A stretch of DNA of 14,868 nt from an uncultured Alphaproteobacteria bacterium (GCA_934254925.1 CAKQMD010000034.1:1-14868); one strand, 5' to 3'. Positions 5,531-13,353 are shown, counted from the stretch's first letter. A program made the numbers and translations. Notes: generated by a model not told the origin, from the letters alone.

Positions 5531-6842
5531 TTTTTTGGGGTTTCCTTGGAGCCGGGGCTGCCGGCCGTGACTTATGGTTTTCAGGCAAGGCCTTCAACGC
5601 GCCGTCGTGAAAGTTGATTTCCAAAACTGCAGCGTTTCCGGCGGTGGCCAGATTGCAGAGGGTTTGGCCTTGTTCATCCTTTATCCAGGCAAAGCCGCGT
5701 TTTAAAACCGATTGCGGCGAGACGGAGTCCAAACGCAAAATCAGGCCGCTTAAAATTTCGCGGTTATGGGACAGGATGTTTTTGATATAGTAAGGACGGA
5801 GATTGACTCTTTCCACCTGGTTTTGCTTCATCAGCAGCAAATGCCGAAAGGCTTGGTCTAGGCGTTCCAGACGGTCATCCAGCTTTTGTCTCGCTTCCTG
5901 AAGGATTTGGTCCAGACGCGGAATACCGCGGGAGAGGTCTTCAAGCCTGGTCTTGCGGTCTTCCAAATAACGGCTGGCAGCAGTCAGGCGGCGATTGTCC
6001 AGGTTGGTCAGGCGTGCCAAAAGTTCGCTTCTGACCGGGACGGCAAATTCGGCAGCGCCGGTCGGCGTGGGGGCACGGAGATCCGAAACATAGTCAATCA
6101 GCATGGTGTCGGTTTCATGGCCGACGGCGGAAATAACCGGAATTTGCGAGGCGAAAACCGCCCGGATCACCACCTCTTCGTTAAAGGGCCACAGGTCTTC
6201 AAGCGAACCGCCGCCGCGGGCAACGATTAGCACGTCGGGACGACGGAGATTTCCCTGAGGCAGGTGATTGAAAAATTCGACGGCGGCAGCGATTTTTTCG
6301 GCGGCACCAATGCCCTGGACCGGAGTGGGGTATAAAAGAATCGGCGTGGGAAAACGATCGCGGACGCGGTGGATGATGTCTCTGATGACGGCGCCGCTGG
6401 CAGAAGTGACAACGCCGATGGAGGCGGGAAGGTAGGGAATCGGCTTTTTGTGGCGTTGATCAAAAAGCCCCTCTGCAGCGAACTGTTTTTTACGTTCTTC
6501 CAATAACTTGAGTAAGGCGCCGGCGCCGGCGATTTCCATTTGTTCGATGACGATTTGATAAGCGGATTTGCCGGCAAAGGTGGTGATTTTTCCGGTAGCG
6601 ATAACTTCCAACCCGTCTTCGGGTTTGACGTCCAAGCCGATGGCCACCCCTTTCCATATGACGGCGGACAGGACGGAATTTTCATCTTTTAGGGAAAGGT
6701 ACCAGTGTCCGGAATCGGCCCTTTTGGCGCCGAAGATTTCTCCGCGCACGCGAATTCGGCTAAATGCCGTTTCAACAAAACGTTTGATTTCAAAAGAAAG
6801 TTCGCTGACGGTGAATTCGCGGATTTGCGGGGTTTCTTCCAT
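5496..6842 (-). CDS. xseA: exodeoxyribonuclease VII large subunit XseA
   Basis: XseA, with the small subunit XseB, forms the metal-independent single-strand exonuclease VII that degrades DNA to oligonucleotides in repair. The N-terminal OB-fold covers about residues 8-105 (FTVSELSFEIK, VRGEI, HWYLSLKD). The catalytic domain has ASGAVIRDIIHRVRDR with Asp155, ARGGGSLEDLWPFNEE (208-223) and SAVGHETD (238-245). A long coiled-coil region follows (about 275-365). The final residues include QQDLF (442-446), which fits the beta-clamp-binding pattern Q-x-[SD]-L-F, suggesting contact with the sliding clamp. At 448 residues it has normal length. No strong ribosome binding site is visible. xseB is not in the window. 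It heads the operon xseA-M23-regulator-uppP. Confidence 0.96.
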   Translation of the reverse strand: MEETPQIREFTVSELSFEIKRFVETAFSRIRVRGEIFGAKRADSGHWYLSLKDENSVLSAVIWKGVAIGLDVKPEDGLEVIATGKITTFAGKSAYQIVIEQMEIAGAGALLKLLEERKKQFAAEGLFDQRHKKPIPYLPASIGVVTSASGAVIRDIIHRVRDRFPTPILLYPTPVQGIGAAEKIAAAVEFFNHLPQGNLRRPDVLIVARGGGSLEDLWPFNEEVVIRAVFASQIPVISAVGHETDTMLIDYVSDLRAPTPTGAAEFAVPVRSELLARLTNLDNRRLTAASRYLEDRKTRLEDLSRGIPRLDQILQEARQKLDDRLERLDQAFRHLLLMKQNQVERVNLRPYYIKNILSHNREILSGLILRLDSVSPQSVLKRGFAWIKDEQGQTLCNLATAGNAAVLEINFHDGALKALPENHKSRPAAPAPRKPQKNEKMQQDLFDF

Positions 6843-6946
6843 AGATTTTTTGATCCTGCTTTTATTGACTTACTCTTAAGCTAGCGTTTTTTTTGCCGTT
6901 TGTTAAGAAAAAAGGACAATAAATACAGATTATTTTTCAGCGCGGT

Positions 6947-7855
6947 TCAGAAGCCGAGCAGGTTTTGGGTAAAGTCGCGGGCGTTGAAAACGTCCAGGTC
7001 GTCCAGAGCTTCTCCGATGCCGATGTAATAAACGGGCAAAGCTGTTTCGGCCGCGGCGGCAATCAGGATTCCGCCTTTGGCCGAACCGTCGAGTTTTGTG
7101 ACGATCAGGCCGCTGACGTTCACCAGTTGCTGGAAAGTGCGAATCTGATCAAGAGCGTTCTGGCCGGTGGTGGCGTCGATGGTCAGTAAGGTGTGATGTG
7201 GTGCCTGGGGAATGACTTTTTTGATGACGCGGATGATTTTTTGCAGTTCGTCCATGAGGCCGGTTTTGTTTTGCAGGCGGCCGGCGGTGTCGATGAAAAC
7301 CAGTTCGTCGCCTTGCCGAAGGGCTTCCTGCAGGCCGTCAAAACAAAGGGCGGCGGCGTCACAGCCGGGAGCGCCTTTATAAACGCGAATATTATTGCGT
7401 CGTCCCCAGATTTCCAGTTGTTCGACGGCGGCGGCGCGGAACGTGTCTGCCGCAATGAAGCTGATCTTTTTATCGGAAAAGCGGTGAGCGAGCTTTCCGA
7501 TGGTGGTGGTTTTTCCGGCGCCGTTGACTCCGACCATGAGAATGACGGCGGGGGCGGTCGTTGTCGAAACATCCAGGGGACGGGCGACCGGCGTTAAAAT
7601 GCTTTCAATTATCCGAGCCAGTTCTTCCTTCAGGGTTTCCGGTGCGGTGTCGGCTGGCAAGCGTCGTTCTTTCAGTTCTCCGATGATTTGGTTTGTCGCC
7701 TTGATGCCAAGGTCGGAGCTAATGAGCAGTTCCTCCAACTCTTCCAGGGTTTGCGGATCAAGCTTGGCGTTTTTGAAGATGCCGCTCAGTCCGGAAGTCA
7801 GGCGGGTGGAAGATTTTTTTAATCCGAGACCGAGTTTTTGAAAAAAATTAGTCAT
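6947..7855 (-). CDS. ftsY: signal recognition particle receptor FtsY
   Basis: FtsY is the SRP-receptor GTPase that docks ribosomes making membrane proteins at SecYEG. The N domain (about 1-95) is followed by the G domain. G1 is GVNGAGKT (109-116), G2 is DTFRAAA (137-143), G3 is DTAGRLQN (189-196), G4 is TKLD (253-256), and the closing region is GIGEALDDLDVFNARDF. At 302 residues it is a minimal NG-type receptor without the long acidic A domain of the E. coli protein. The Phe-rich start (MTNFFQKLGLGLKK) may be the membrane-targeting amphipathic helix. The start overlaps the mtaB stop by 8 nt (ATGACTAA), which fits coupling. The 104-bp gap after it, before xseA, holds no clear hairpin. Confidence 0.96.
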   Translation of the reverse strand: MTNFFQKLGLGLKKSSTRLTSGLSGIFKNAKLDPQTLEELEELLISSDLGIKATNQIIGELKERRLPADTAPETLKEELARIIESILTPVARPLDVSTTTAPAVILMVGVNGAGKTTTIGKLAHRFSDKKISFIAADTFRAAAVEQLEIWGRRNNIRVYKGAPGCDAAALCFDGLQEALRQGDELVFIDTAGRLQNKTGLMDELQKIIRVIKKVIPQAPHHTLLTIDATTGQNALDQIRTFQQLVNVSGLIVTKLDGSAKGGILIAAAAETALPVYYIGIGEALDDLDVFNARDFTQNLLGF

Positions 7856-8891
7856 CGCTGTTTATTCCTTTCTGTCGTAAAATGCGGGCGCGCTCCTTGC
7901 GGATCTCTGCCGGAACTTGCGGCATCAGCGCCGCCGGGGTGCCGGGGCGTTCGGAATAGGGAAAGACGTGGAGGCGAGTGATGCCGGCTTCTTCCACCAG
8001 TTTGAGCGTGTTGGCAAACTGCTCTTCCGTTTCGGTGGGAAAGCCGCAGATAAAGTCCGCCCCAAAGGTCGCTTCCGGTCGAACGGTACGAATTTTGCCG
8101 CAGAGGGTAATGACGTCTTCGCGCCGGTGCCGACGTTTCATGCGTTTTAAAATCAAGTTGTCGCCGGATTGTACCGAGAAATGAAAATGCGGCGCTATTC
8201 TGCGATCCGTTCCGACCAAAGCCACAAAACCGTCGTCTGTTGCGGCGGGATCCAATGATCCGAACTGCAGTGAGAAATCGTCGGAAATTTGTTCCAAAAT
8301 ATGTTTGACCAAGCCGGTGAAGGAAGGTTGGTAGGAGCAGGCATCCACGCCGGTAAGGCAGATTTGGCGGAAACCCTGTTTTAAGAGTTCGCGAATCTGA
8401 GCTAAGACCTCGTTTTCTGCCACCGAACGGTTGTTGCCGCGAGCATAAGGAACGATGCAGTAAGTGCAGCGGTGGTCGCAGCCCTGTTGAATTTGCACAA
8501 AAGCTCTTTCCCTGCCTTCAAAACCGGTGATCAGAAATTTGTCATAGTCTTCATAGGTGAAAACGTCGCCGACGATGGTCTTTTCGGTAAGCGGGGTTTG
8601 AAGATAAGCTTCTATTTGGGCTTTTTCCCTGTTGCCGAGAACCAGGTCTACTTCGGGCATGGCAGCGAATTTTTGCGGCGCAATTTGCGCGGCGCAGCCG
8701 GTAACGATGATACGTGCCCGCGGGTTTTCGCGGCGCAGTTTGCGAATCGTCTGCCGGCATTGGCGTTCGGCTTCGCCGGTGACGGCGCAAGTGTTGACGA
8801 TGACCACGTCGTCAAGCGCGGCCAGTTTTTCTTTCAAAACTTCCGACTCGTAACTGTTGATGCGGCAACCTAACGTAATAACCTGTACCAT
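7848..8891 (-). CDS. mtaB: tRNA (t6A37) methylthiotransferase MtaB, lacking TRAM domain
   Basis: MtaB is a radical-SAM enzyme that turns t6A37 of ANN-decoding tRNAs into ms2t6A. The UPF0004 domain supplies Cys9 (TLGCRINSYESE), Cys35 (NTCAVT) and Cys66 (VTGCAAQ) for the auxiliary cluster. The radical-SAM motif GCDHRCTYC has Cys138, 142 and 145. The MtaB-type TLGC.(V/I)NSYE start separates it from MiaB and RimO. The usual protein is about 420 residues; this one is 347 and stops after the helix RKERARILRQKG that precedes the TRAM domain. The frame runs straight into ftsY, so the TRAM is absent rather than frameshifted. The ribosome binding site AGAGG (8900-8904) lies inside a terminator stem. 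Confidence 0.93.
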   Translation of the reverse strand: MVQVITLGCRINSYESEVLKEKLAALDDVVIVNTCAVTGEAERQCRQTIRKLRRENPRARIIVTGCAAQIAPQKFAAMPEVDLVLGNREKAQIEAYLQTPLTEKTIVGDVFTYEDYDKFLITGFEGRERAFVQIQQGCDHRCTYCIVPYARGNNRSVAENEVLAQIRELLKQGFRQICLTGVDACSYQPSFTGLVKHILEQISDDFSLQFGSLDPAATDDGFVALVGTDRRIAPHFHFSVQSGDNLILKRMKRRHRREDVITLCGKIRTVRPEATFGADFICGFPTETEEQFANTLKLVEEAGITRLHVFPYSERPGTPAALMPQVPAEIRKERARILRQKGINSDD

Positions 8892-8936
8892 AAAAAAATC
8901 CTCTCCGCGGCACTATAAAGGAAGCGGAGAGGATTT
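8892..8936 (-). terminator. ldh terminator that contains the mtaB ribosome binding site
   Basis: On the minus strand AAATCCTCTCCGC (8936-8924) and GCGGAGAGGATTT (8908-8896) form a perfect 13-bp stem with a 15-nt loop. Seven T (8898-8892) follow, directly abutting the mtaB ATG at 8891. AGAGG, the only good mtaB ribosome binding site (8 nt before the ATG), lies in the 3' arm. Transcripts that read through from ldh would have this site paired. A transcript starting within the loop would not. Confidence 0.85.
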
Positions 8937-8949
8937 GCAAACAAAAAGA

Positions 8950-9894
8950 TTATTTGCCGATGGCGGCCAAGGCTTCGCGGGTGAATTCCTTGAGGCTTTC
9001 GGCGCTTTTTTTGAGTTCGGCGTGTTCTTCTGCCGAGAGTTTGGGATAAATCACGCTGTGGACGCCGCGTTTGCCGACGACGGAGGGCAGCGACAGGCAG
9101 ACGTCTTTGACGCCTTCGACGTCGTCATGATGGCAGCTGACGGTCAAAATGGCGTATTCGTTGTTGGTGATAACCTGGCAGATATGCGTCAAGGCACCGG
9201 CAATGCCATAGAAGGTGGCACCTTTGCCGTCAATGATCTTGTAGGCGGCATTGCGGACGCAGTCGTCTATTTCGGCTTTTCTTTCCTTGGTGAACGGACG
9301 TTGGTTGAGTTCTGCCAGTTTTTCGATTGAGACAGTTCCGGCATCGCCGTTAGACCAGACGAGAACTTCGCTGTCGCCGTGTTCCCCCAAGACGTTGGCG
9401 TGAACGGACTTGGGCGAAACGCCAAGGGAATAGCCCAATAAGGTGCGGAAGCGTGAGGTATCCAGAACCGTGCCGCTGCCGATGACGCGTTCGCGCGGCA
9501 GGCCGGACAATTTAAGCGTCACTTCGGTCATGACATCCACCGGATTGCTGGCCACCAGTAAAATGGCGTTGGGTTCGACGGCCATGATTTGCGGAACGAT
9601 GCTTTCAAAAACCTTTACGTTGCGGCCGATCAGCGCGGTACGGGTTTCTCCCGGCTTTTGTCCGACTCCGGCAGTGATGATGATGACTTCGCAACCTTTG
9701 AGGTCTTCATAGCTTCCGGCTTTGATCTTGTTGGCATAAGCAAAAGGGGCGGCGTGAGCGATGTCCATGGCTTCGGCTTCGGCGCGTTTTTGGTTCATGT
9801 CGACTAAAACGACTTTGCGGGCGACGCCGCGCATGATCAGCGAAAAGGCGGTGGCGCTGCCGACGGCGCCGGCTCCGATAATCCCTACTTTCAT
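8950..9894 (-). CDS. ldh: L-lactate dehydrogenase
   Basis: This NAD-dependent enzyme reduces pyruvate to L-lactate, re-oxidising NADH in fermentation. The Rossmann motif is GAGAVGSA (7-14) and Asp32 (VLVDMN) favours NAD. The lactate/malate family splits on the residue before KPGETR: Gln79 marks lactate dehydrogenase, where malate dehydrogenase has Arg. Other catalytic residues are Arg85, Asn117 (SNPVD), Asp145 and Arg148 (LDTSRFR), and His172 (GEHGD). ATFYGIA (226-232) matches the lactate-dehydrogenase loop. At 314 residues it has normal length. AAGGAG lies 7 nt before the ATG. It forms its own unit with a promoter candidate and a terminator. A malate dehydrogenase label would be the likely misannotation. 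Confidence 0.88.
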   Translation of the reverse strand: MKVGIIGAGAVGSATAFSLIMRGVARKVVLVDMNQKRAEAEAMDIAHAAPFAYANKIKAGSYEDLKGCEVIIITAGVGQKPGETRTALIGRNVKVFESIVPQIMAVEPNAILLVASNPVDVMTEVTLKLSGLPRERVIGSGTVLDTSRFRTLLGYSLGVSPKSVHANVLGEHGDSEVLVWSNGDAGTVSIEKLAELNQRPFTKERKAEIDDCVRNAAYKIIDGKGATFYGIAGALTHICQVITNNEYAILTVSCHHDDVEGVKDVCLSLPSVVGKRGVHSVIYPKLSAEEHAELKKSAESLKEFTREALAAIGK

Positions 9895-9930
9895 TTTTTT
9901 ACTCCTTATTTATAAAATTCAGTCGTTCCT

Positions 9931-9958
9931 AATATAGGGATTATTTTGAGTAATACAA
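9931..9958 (-). promoter_or_regulatory. candidate ldh promoter
   Basis: On the minus strand TATATT (9936-9931) lies 16 bp after TTGTAT (9958-9953), giving a leader of about 30 nt. The -35 is a modest match. It sits immediately after the terminator of the preceding gene, as expected for an independent unit. Confidence 0.4.
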
Positions 9959-9959
9959 G

Positions 9960-9986
9960 AAAAAAGGCTGTCTTGTGACAGCCTTT
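9960..9986 (-). terminator. Rho-independent terminator of the acidic protein gene
   Basis: On the minus strand AAAGGCTGTC, loop ACAA, GACAGCCTTT (9986-9963) is a perfect 10-bp stem followed by a run of T. It lies 24 nt past the stop of the gene at 10011-10292. Confidence 0.88.
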
Positions 9987-10010
9987 GCGGTAATAAATTT
10001 TTTCCGAATA

Positions 10011-10292
10011 TTACTCGCTGACGATGGTTTCATCTTCGTCTTGCGTTGCTTCGGGATTGGTTTCAACGATTGTGCCGTCAACTTCTTCGCCGGCGTCAAC
10101 GTCTGCGTCGGGCTCGGCGACGACAACGTCTTCAACGGCGATTGGTTCGCCTTTGGCGTTTTCGTCAACGACGACTTCTTCCGCGACAACGGCAGGTTCG
10201 GCCGTCGGAACGGTTTCATTGCTGTTTTTGATGAAGCGGCTGATAACCAGCAAAACGACGATAACCAAAACAATGTAAAATAGTTTTTTCAT
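10011..10292 (-). CDS. hypothetical membrane-anchored acidic protein
   Basis: The 93-residue protein has a Lys-Lys start, one hydrophobic segment (about residues 4-19, FYIVLVIVVLLVI) and then a low-complexity tail dominated by Glu, Asp, Val and Ala. There is no Lys after residue 47 and almost no aromatic residue after residue 20. The segment is either an uncleaved anchor or a signal peptide, placing the acidic tail in the periplasm. Such tails are usually disordered and may bind cations or basic partners. AAGGGG stands about 6 nt before the ATG. A strong promoter and a strong terminator frame it, so it is a single-gene unit and probably well expressed. I do not recognise a family. Confidence 0.65.
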   Translation of the reverse strand: MKKLFYIVLVIVVLLVISRFIKNSNETVPTAEPAVVAEEVVVDENAKGEPIAVEDVVVAEPDADVDAGEEVDGTIVETNPEATQDEDETIVSE

Positions 10293-10334
10293 GGAGATCC
10301 CCTTAAAAGATTAAGTTTAAATAGCGTCAAAACT

Positions 10335-10363
10335 AAAATATGTTTATATTAGGCAAATGTCAA
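10335..10363 (-). promoter_or_regulatory. strong sigma70-type promoter of the acidic protein gene
   Basis: On the minus strand a perfect TTGACA (10363-10358) and TATTTT (10340-10335) are separated by exactly 17 bp. The predicted leader is about 35 nt to the ATG at 10292. It is the best promoter match in the window. The remaining intergenic stretch 10364-10516 shows no gene. Confidence 0.65.
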
Positions 10364-10516
10364 TAGCAATAGCTGCTTTCCTGCAAGATTTTTAGTTGGG
10401 AAAAGAATCGGGAAAGGGGCGATTTATCCACTTTCAAAGCAGGGTGGCAGAGAAAAGAAAAACCTTTAATTCCGCGGATTTTGAGTAAGTTTTTCTGGCA
10501 GGGCGAAAAATAATGC

Positions 10517-10571
10517 TTGTCAAATGCTATAAAATTGTGCTAACTATCCAATCACGGATTGATTATGTGAT
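10517..10571 (+). promoter_or_regulatory. acpP promoter with inverted repeat at the start point
   Basis: TTGTCA (10517-10522) is followed 18 bp later by TAACTA (10541-10546), preceded by TG as in extended -10 elements. Just downstream, ATCAC (10551-10555) and GTGAT (10567-10571) form an inverted repeat around the likely start point, with CAATC-ACG-GATTG nested in it. It could be an operator for a fatty-acid regulator or a leader hairpin. The leader is about 60 nt, ending in AGAGG 8 nt before the acpP ATG. Confidence 0.5.
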
Positions 10572-10611
10572 GTCCGAAATTTTGTTTTAATAAATTTTAG
10601 AGGTTTATCAT

Positions 10612-10845
10612 ATGACTGATACAGCTAACCGCGTTAAGAAAATCGTTGCAGAGCATCTTGGCGTTGAAGAATCCAAAGTGACAGATAATGCCAGTTTCAT
10701 TGACGATTTAGGCGCTGATAGTTTGGATACGGTAGAATTGGTTATGGCTTTTGAAGAAGAATTCGGTTGCGAAATTCCTGACGAAGCTGCTGAAAAAATT
10801 CTGACTGTTAAAGATGCTATCGACTATCTTTCTAAGAATGCTTAA
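10612..10845 (+). CDS. acpP: acyl carrier protein AcpP
   Basis: AcpP carries growing acyl chains on 4'-phosphopantetheine during fatty-acid synthesis and supplies acyl groups for lipid A and phospholipids. The 77-residue acidic protein has the GADSLDTVELVM motif with the modified Ser37, and the usual four-helix layout ending in a LTVKDAIDYL helix. AGAGG (10599-10603) supports the ATG. It precedes fabF, its elongation partner, as in most Alphaproteobacteria. A hairpin between the two suggests that acpP is made in excess over fabF. Confidence 0.97.
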   Translation: MTDTANRVKKIVAEHLGVEESKVTDNASFIDDLGADSLDTVELVMAFEEEFGCEIPDEAAEKILTVKDAIDYLSKNA

Positions 10846-10871
10846 GTCTGGCAAACTTGTTGAGAATGATG

Positions 10872-10900
10872 AAACTCGCTTCTAATCAGGCGAGTTTTGT
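10872..10900 (+). terminator. weak terminator or attenuator between acpP and fabF
   Basis: AAACTCGC (10872-10879) pairs with GCGAGTTT (10890-10897) over a 10-nt loop, followed by TGT. The short T-tract predicts partial termination, giving a short acpP message and a longer acpP-fabF message. Confidence 0.5.
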
Positions 10901-10938
10901 CTTCTATGGGCTTTGAAATTTTTTATGAGGATGTATTT

Positions 10939-12213
10939 ATGAGAAGAGTCGTGGTTACGGGACTTGGTATTGTGTCTCCCCTGGGACGCGGGGTGGAGCA
11001 CAACTGGCAGAGTATCTTAGCCGGAAAGTCCGGGATCAAAAACATTGAAGGCGTAGATCTGAAAGATATTCCGGTGACGATCGCCGGTCAGGTAACCTGG
11101 GGAAAAGGCGAAAACGAATTTGATCCCGATACGGTCATGCCTCCGAAAGACCAAAAGAAAAATGACAAGTTTATTCTCTACGGTTTGGCCGCAGGCGGCG
11201 ACGCGTTGGCCGATGCAGGTTGGGATCCCGAGACGGCGAGCGAAGAAGAAAAATGCCGTGCGGGCGTGATGATGGGATCGGGAATCGGCGGTTTGCAGGT
11301 GATTTATGAAAATTCTCTGTCTTTTCATGAAAATGGGATGAAGAGAATTTCGCCGTTTTTTATTCCTTCTTGTCTGATTAATCTGGTTTCGGGAAATTTA
11401 TCCATCAAGTATGGTCTGAAGGGACCGAATCACGCCTGTGTGACCGCTTGTTCAACCGGGACGCACGCTATCGGCGACGCGGCCAGAATGATTGCCGACG
11501 GCGATGCCGATCTGATGTTGGCCGGCGGTGCCGAATCTGCGGTTAATGTTTTGGGGTTGGCCGGTTTTGCCCGGATGAAAGCCGTGACTTCCGACTTTAA
11601 TGATCGCCCCGAGCAGGCCAGCCGTCCCTGGGACAAGGCCCGCAGCGGTTTTGTCATGGGAGAGGGCAGCGGCGCTCTGGTTTTGGAGGAATTGGAACAT
11701 GCCAAAGCACGCGGTGCAAAAATTTATGCCGAGGTTGTCGGCTATGGCATGAGCGGCGACGCTTATCACATTACGGCTCCGTCGGGCGACGGCGCTTACC
11801 GGGCCATGAAAATGGCGGCGGATCATGCCAAGGAGAAAGGTGTGGAATTGAAAGACATCAATTATATTAACGCCCACGGAACTTCTACGCCGGCTGGCGA
11901 TGTCGGCGAAGCTTTGGCGGTAAAACGCTTATTCGGCGACGATATTAAGAATGTTTCGATGTCTTCAACCAAGTCGGCCGTCGGCCATCTTTTGGGGGCT
12001 GCCGGGGCGGTGGAAGCCGTTTATTCAATTTTGGCGCTCAGAGATCAGATTTGTCCGCCGACGCTTAATTTGGAAGATCCGGCTGATGAAATTGCCGATA
12101 TGGATCTGGTGCCTTTAAAGGCCAAAAAGAAAGAGATCAAGGCGGTGATGTCTAACTCCTTTGGTTTCGGGGGAACGAATTCGTCGCTTATCTTTAAAAA
12201 ATATGAAGGATAG
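10939..12213 (+). CDS. fabF: beta-ketoacyl-ACP synthase II FabF
   Basis: FabF condenses acyl-ACP with malonyl-ACP in fatty-acid elongation. In the 424-residue thiolase-fold protein the catalytic triad is visible: Cys171 (TACSTGTHAIG), His313 (NAHGTSTPAGD) and His350 (KSAVGHLLGAAG). The C terminus has the SNSFGFGGTN glycine loop. A TTG 42 nt upstream would also stay in frame, but GAGG at 10927-10930 lies 8 nt before the ATG at 10939, and MRRVVVTGLG is the family's usual start, so I use 10939. It follows acpP and precedes mltG, a conserved alphaproteobacterial order. Confidence 0.97.
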   Translation: MRRVVVTGLGIVSPLGRGVEHNWQSILAGKSGIKNIEGVDLKDIPVTIAGQVTWGKGENEFDPDTVMPPKDQKKNDKFILYGLAAGGDALADAGWDPETASEEEKCRAGVMMGSGIGGLQVIYENSLSFHENGMKRISPFFIPSCLINLVSGNLSIKYGLKGPNHACVTACSTGTHAIGDAARMIADGDADLMLAGGAESAVNVLGLAGFARMKAVTSDFNDRPEQASRPWDKARSGFVMGEGSGALVLEELEHAKARGAKIYAEVVGYGMSGDAYHITAPSGDGAYRAMKMAADHAKEKGVELKDINYINAHGTSTPAGDVGEALAVKRLFGDDIKNVSMSSTKSAVGHLLGAAGAVEAVYSILALRDQICPPTLNLEDPADEIADMDLVPLKAKKKEIKAVMSNSFGFGGTNSSLIFKKYEG

Positions 12214-12328
12214 AAACTGTTTTATGCGGTATCTGAAATGAAATCGGAGCGGAAGATTCTTAAGCGTCGTGCATGGGAATATTTTCGCTCTTTTTTTGTG
12301 TTTGACGGTCTTTTATGACGGAATATTG

Positions 12329-13285
12329 ATGATGAAAAAGTTTCTTCTTCTGCTTTTGCTGACAGCGGCCGGTATTTTTCTGTATCTGCGGCAAGCCGTT
12401 TTTGCGCCGGGTACGTTAGCAGAGGTAACGACGGTGGTTGTTCCGAAAGGCGCCGGTCTTAAAGTCGTGGCGGAAAAGCTGCGGCAAGCGAGGGTCATTG
12501 ACAAGCCCTGGTTGTTTGGGCTGGCTGCCAGGATGCAGGGGTTGGACCGTCGGTTGAAAGCCGGAGAATATCAATTTGAGCCGGGGGTTTCTTTGGATGA
12601 AGTTATCGGCAAGTTGGTGCGCGGCGACATCTTTTATCGGCGAATTACGATCCCCGAGGGATTGACGACAGGACAGATCTTGTATTTGTTGGCCTCAACG
12701 CCGGAGTTGGAAGGCGAGGTATCAATGGAAGTCAAAGAAGGCGAATTGTTGCCCGAAACCTATAGCTATGTCAGGGGGGACAGCAAAGACAGCATCATTC
12801 GTCAGGCCAAAGAGGCGATGAATCGCGTTATAGAGCAGAGTTGGGCGTTGAAGGATGACGGTCTGCCGCTGAAAAACAAAAGGGAAATGCTGATTTTGGC
12901 TTCGATCATTGAAAAAGAGACGGCAGTGGCTTCTGAGCGTCCGTTGGTGGCGGCGGTGTTTATCAATCGTCTGCGCTTGGGGATGCGGCTGCAGACGGAT
13001 CCCAGCGTGATTTATGCCATTACCGAAGGCGAGTTTGAGCTCAAACGTCCGTTGACCAGAAAGGATTTGGCAATGGAGAGCCCTTACAACACTTATAAAA
13101 ATTACGGTTTGCCGCCGACTCCGATTTGCAATCCGGGCAAGGAGGCGATTTGGGCCGCCGCTCATCCGGCGGATCACGATTATTTGTATTTTGTGGCGGA
13201 CGGCAACGGTGCGCATCGTTTTGCCAAAAGTCTTAACGATCATAACAAAAATGTGCGGGAATGGAAAAAACAGCGATCGCGTTAA
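12329..13285 (+). CDS. mltG: endolytic peptidoglycan transglycosylase MltG
   Basis: MltG is an inner-membrane lytic transglycosylase that cuts nascent glycan strands and sets their length. The N-terminal hydrophobic anchor lies at about residues 4-20. A LysM-like region (about 35-100, VVPKGAGLKVVAEKL) comes before the YceG domain. Catalytic Glu195 sits in LASIIEKET, followed by ERPLVAAVFINRL, the LQTDPSVIYA motif, and SPYNTY...GLPPTPICNPG. At 318 residues it is of normal size. A GTG 60 nt upstream adds a second hydrophobic stretch, but the ATG pair at 12329/12332 gives a standard signal anchor. Ribosome-binding sequences are weak at both. It follows fabF by 115 nt with no terminator between. 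Confidence 0.95.
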   Translation: MMKKFLLLLLLTAAGIFLYLRQAVFAPGTLAEVTTVVVPKGAGLKVVAEKLRQARVIDKPWLFGLAARMQGLDRRLKAGEYQFEPGVSLDEVIGKLVRGDIFYRRITIPEGLTTGQILYLLASTPELEGEVSMEVKEGELLPETYSYVRGDSKDSIIRQAKEAMNRVIEQSWALKDDGLPLKNKREMLILASIIEKETAVASERPLVAAVFINRLRLGMRLQTDPSVIYAITEGEFELKRPLTRKDLAMESPYNTYKNYGLPPTPICNPGKEAIWAAAHPADHDYLYFVADGNGAHRFAKSLNDHNKNVREWKKQRSR

Positions 13286-13353
13286 TTTGAGGCTTTACTT
13301 TTGTTTTCTCATTGGCTAAATTGTAGCAGTTAAATTATTAAAAAGATATAGAT

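Noticed and set aside
7848..7855. Frameshift that removed the MtaB C terminus
   Set aside because: The stop overlaps the ftsY start in a clean ATGACTAA junction, and no TRAM-like sequence is found in other frames, because that DNA encodes the FtsY N domain.
8950..9894. Calling the dehydrogenase malate dehydrogenase
   Set aside because: The substrate-specificity position holds Gln79, as in lactate dehydrogenases; malate dehydrogenases have Arg there. The surrounding loops also match lactate dehydrogenase.
10897..10938. TTG start of fabF 14 codons upstream
   Set aside because: It lies in the hairpin after acpP, has no ribosome binding site, and adds residues not seen in the family. The ATG at 10939 has GAGG 8 nt upstream.
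12269..12328. GTG start extending mltG by 20 residues
   Set aside because: It would give two hydrophobic stretches before the LysM-like region. The ATG at 12329 gives the usual single signal anchor.
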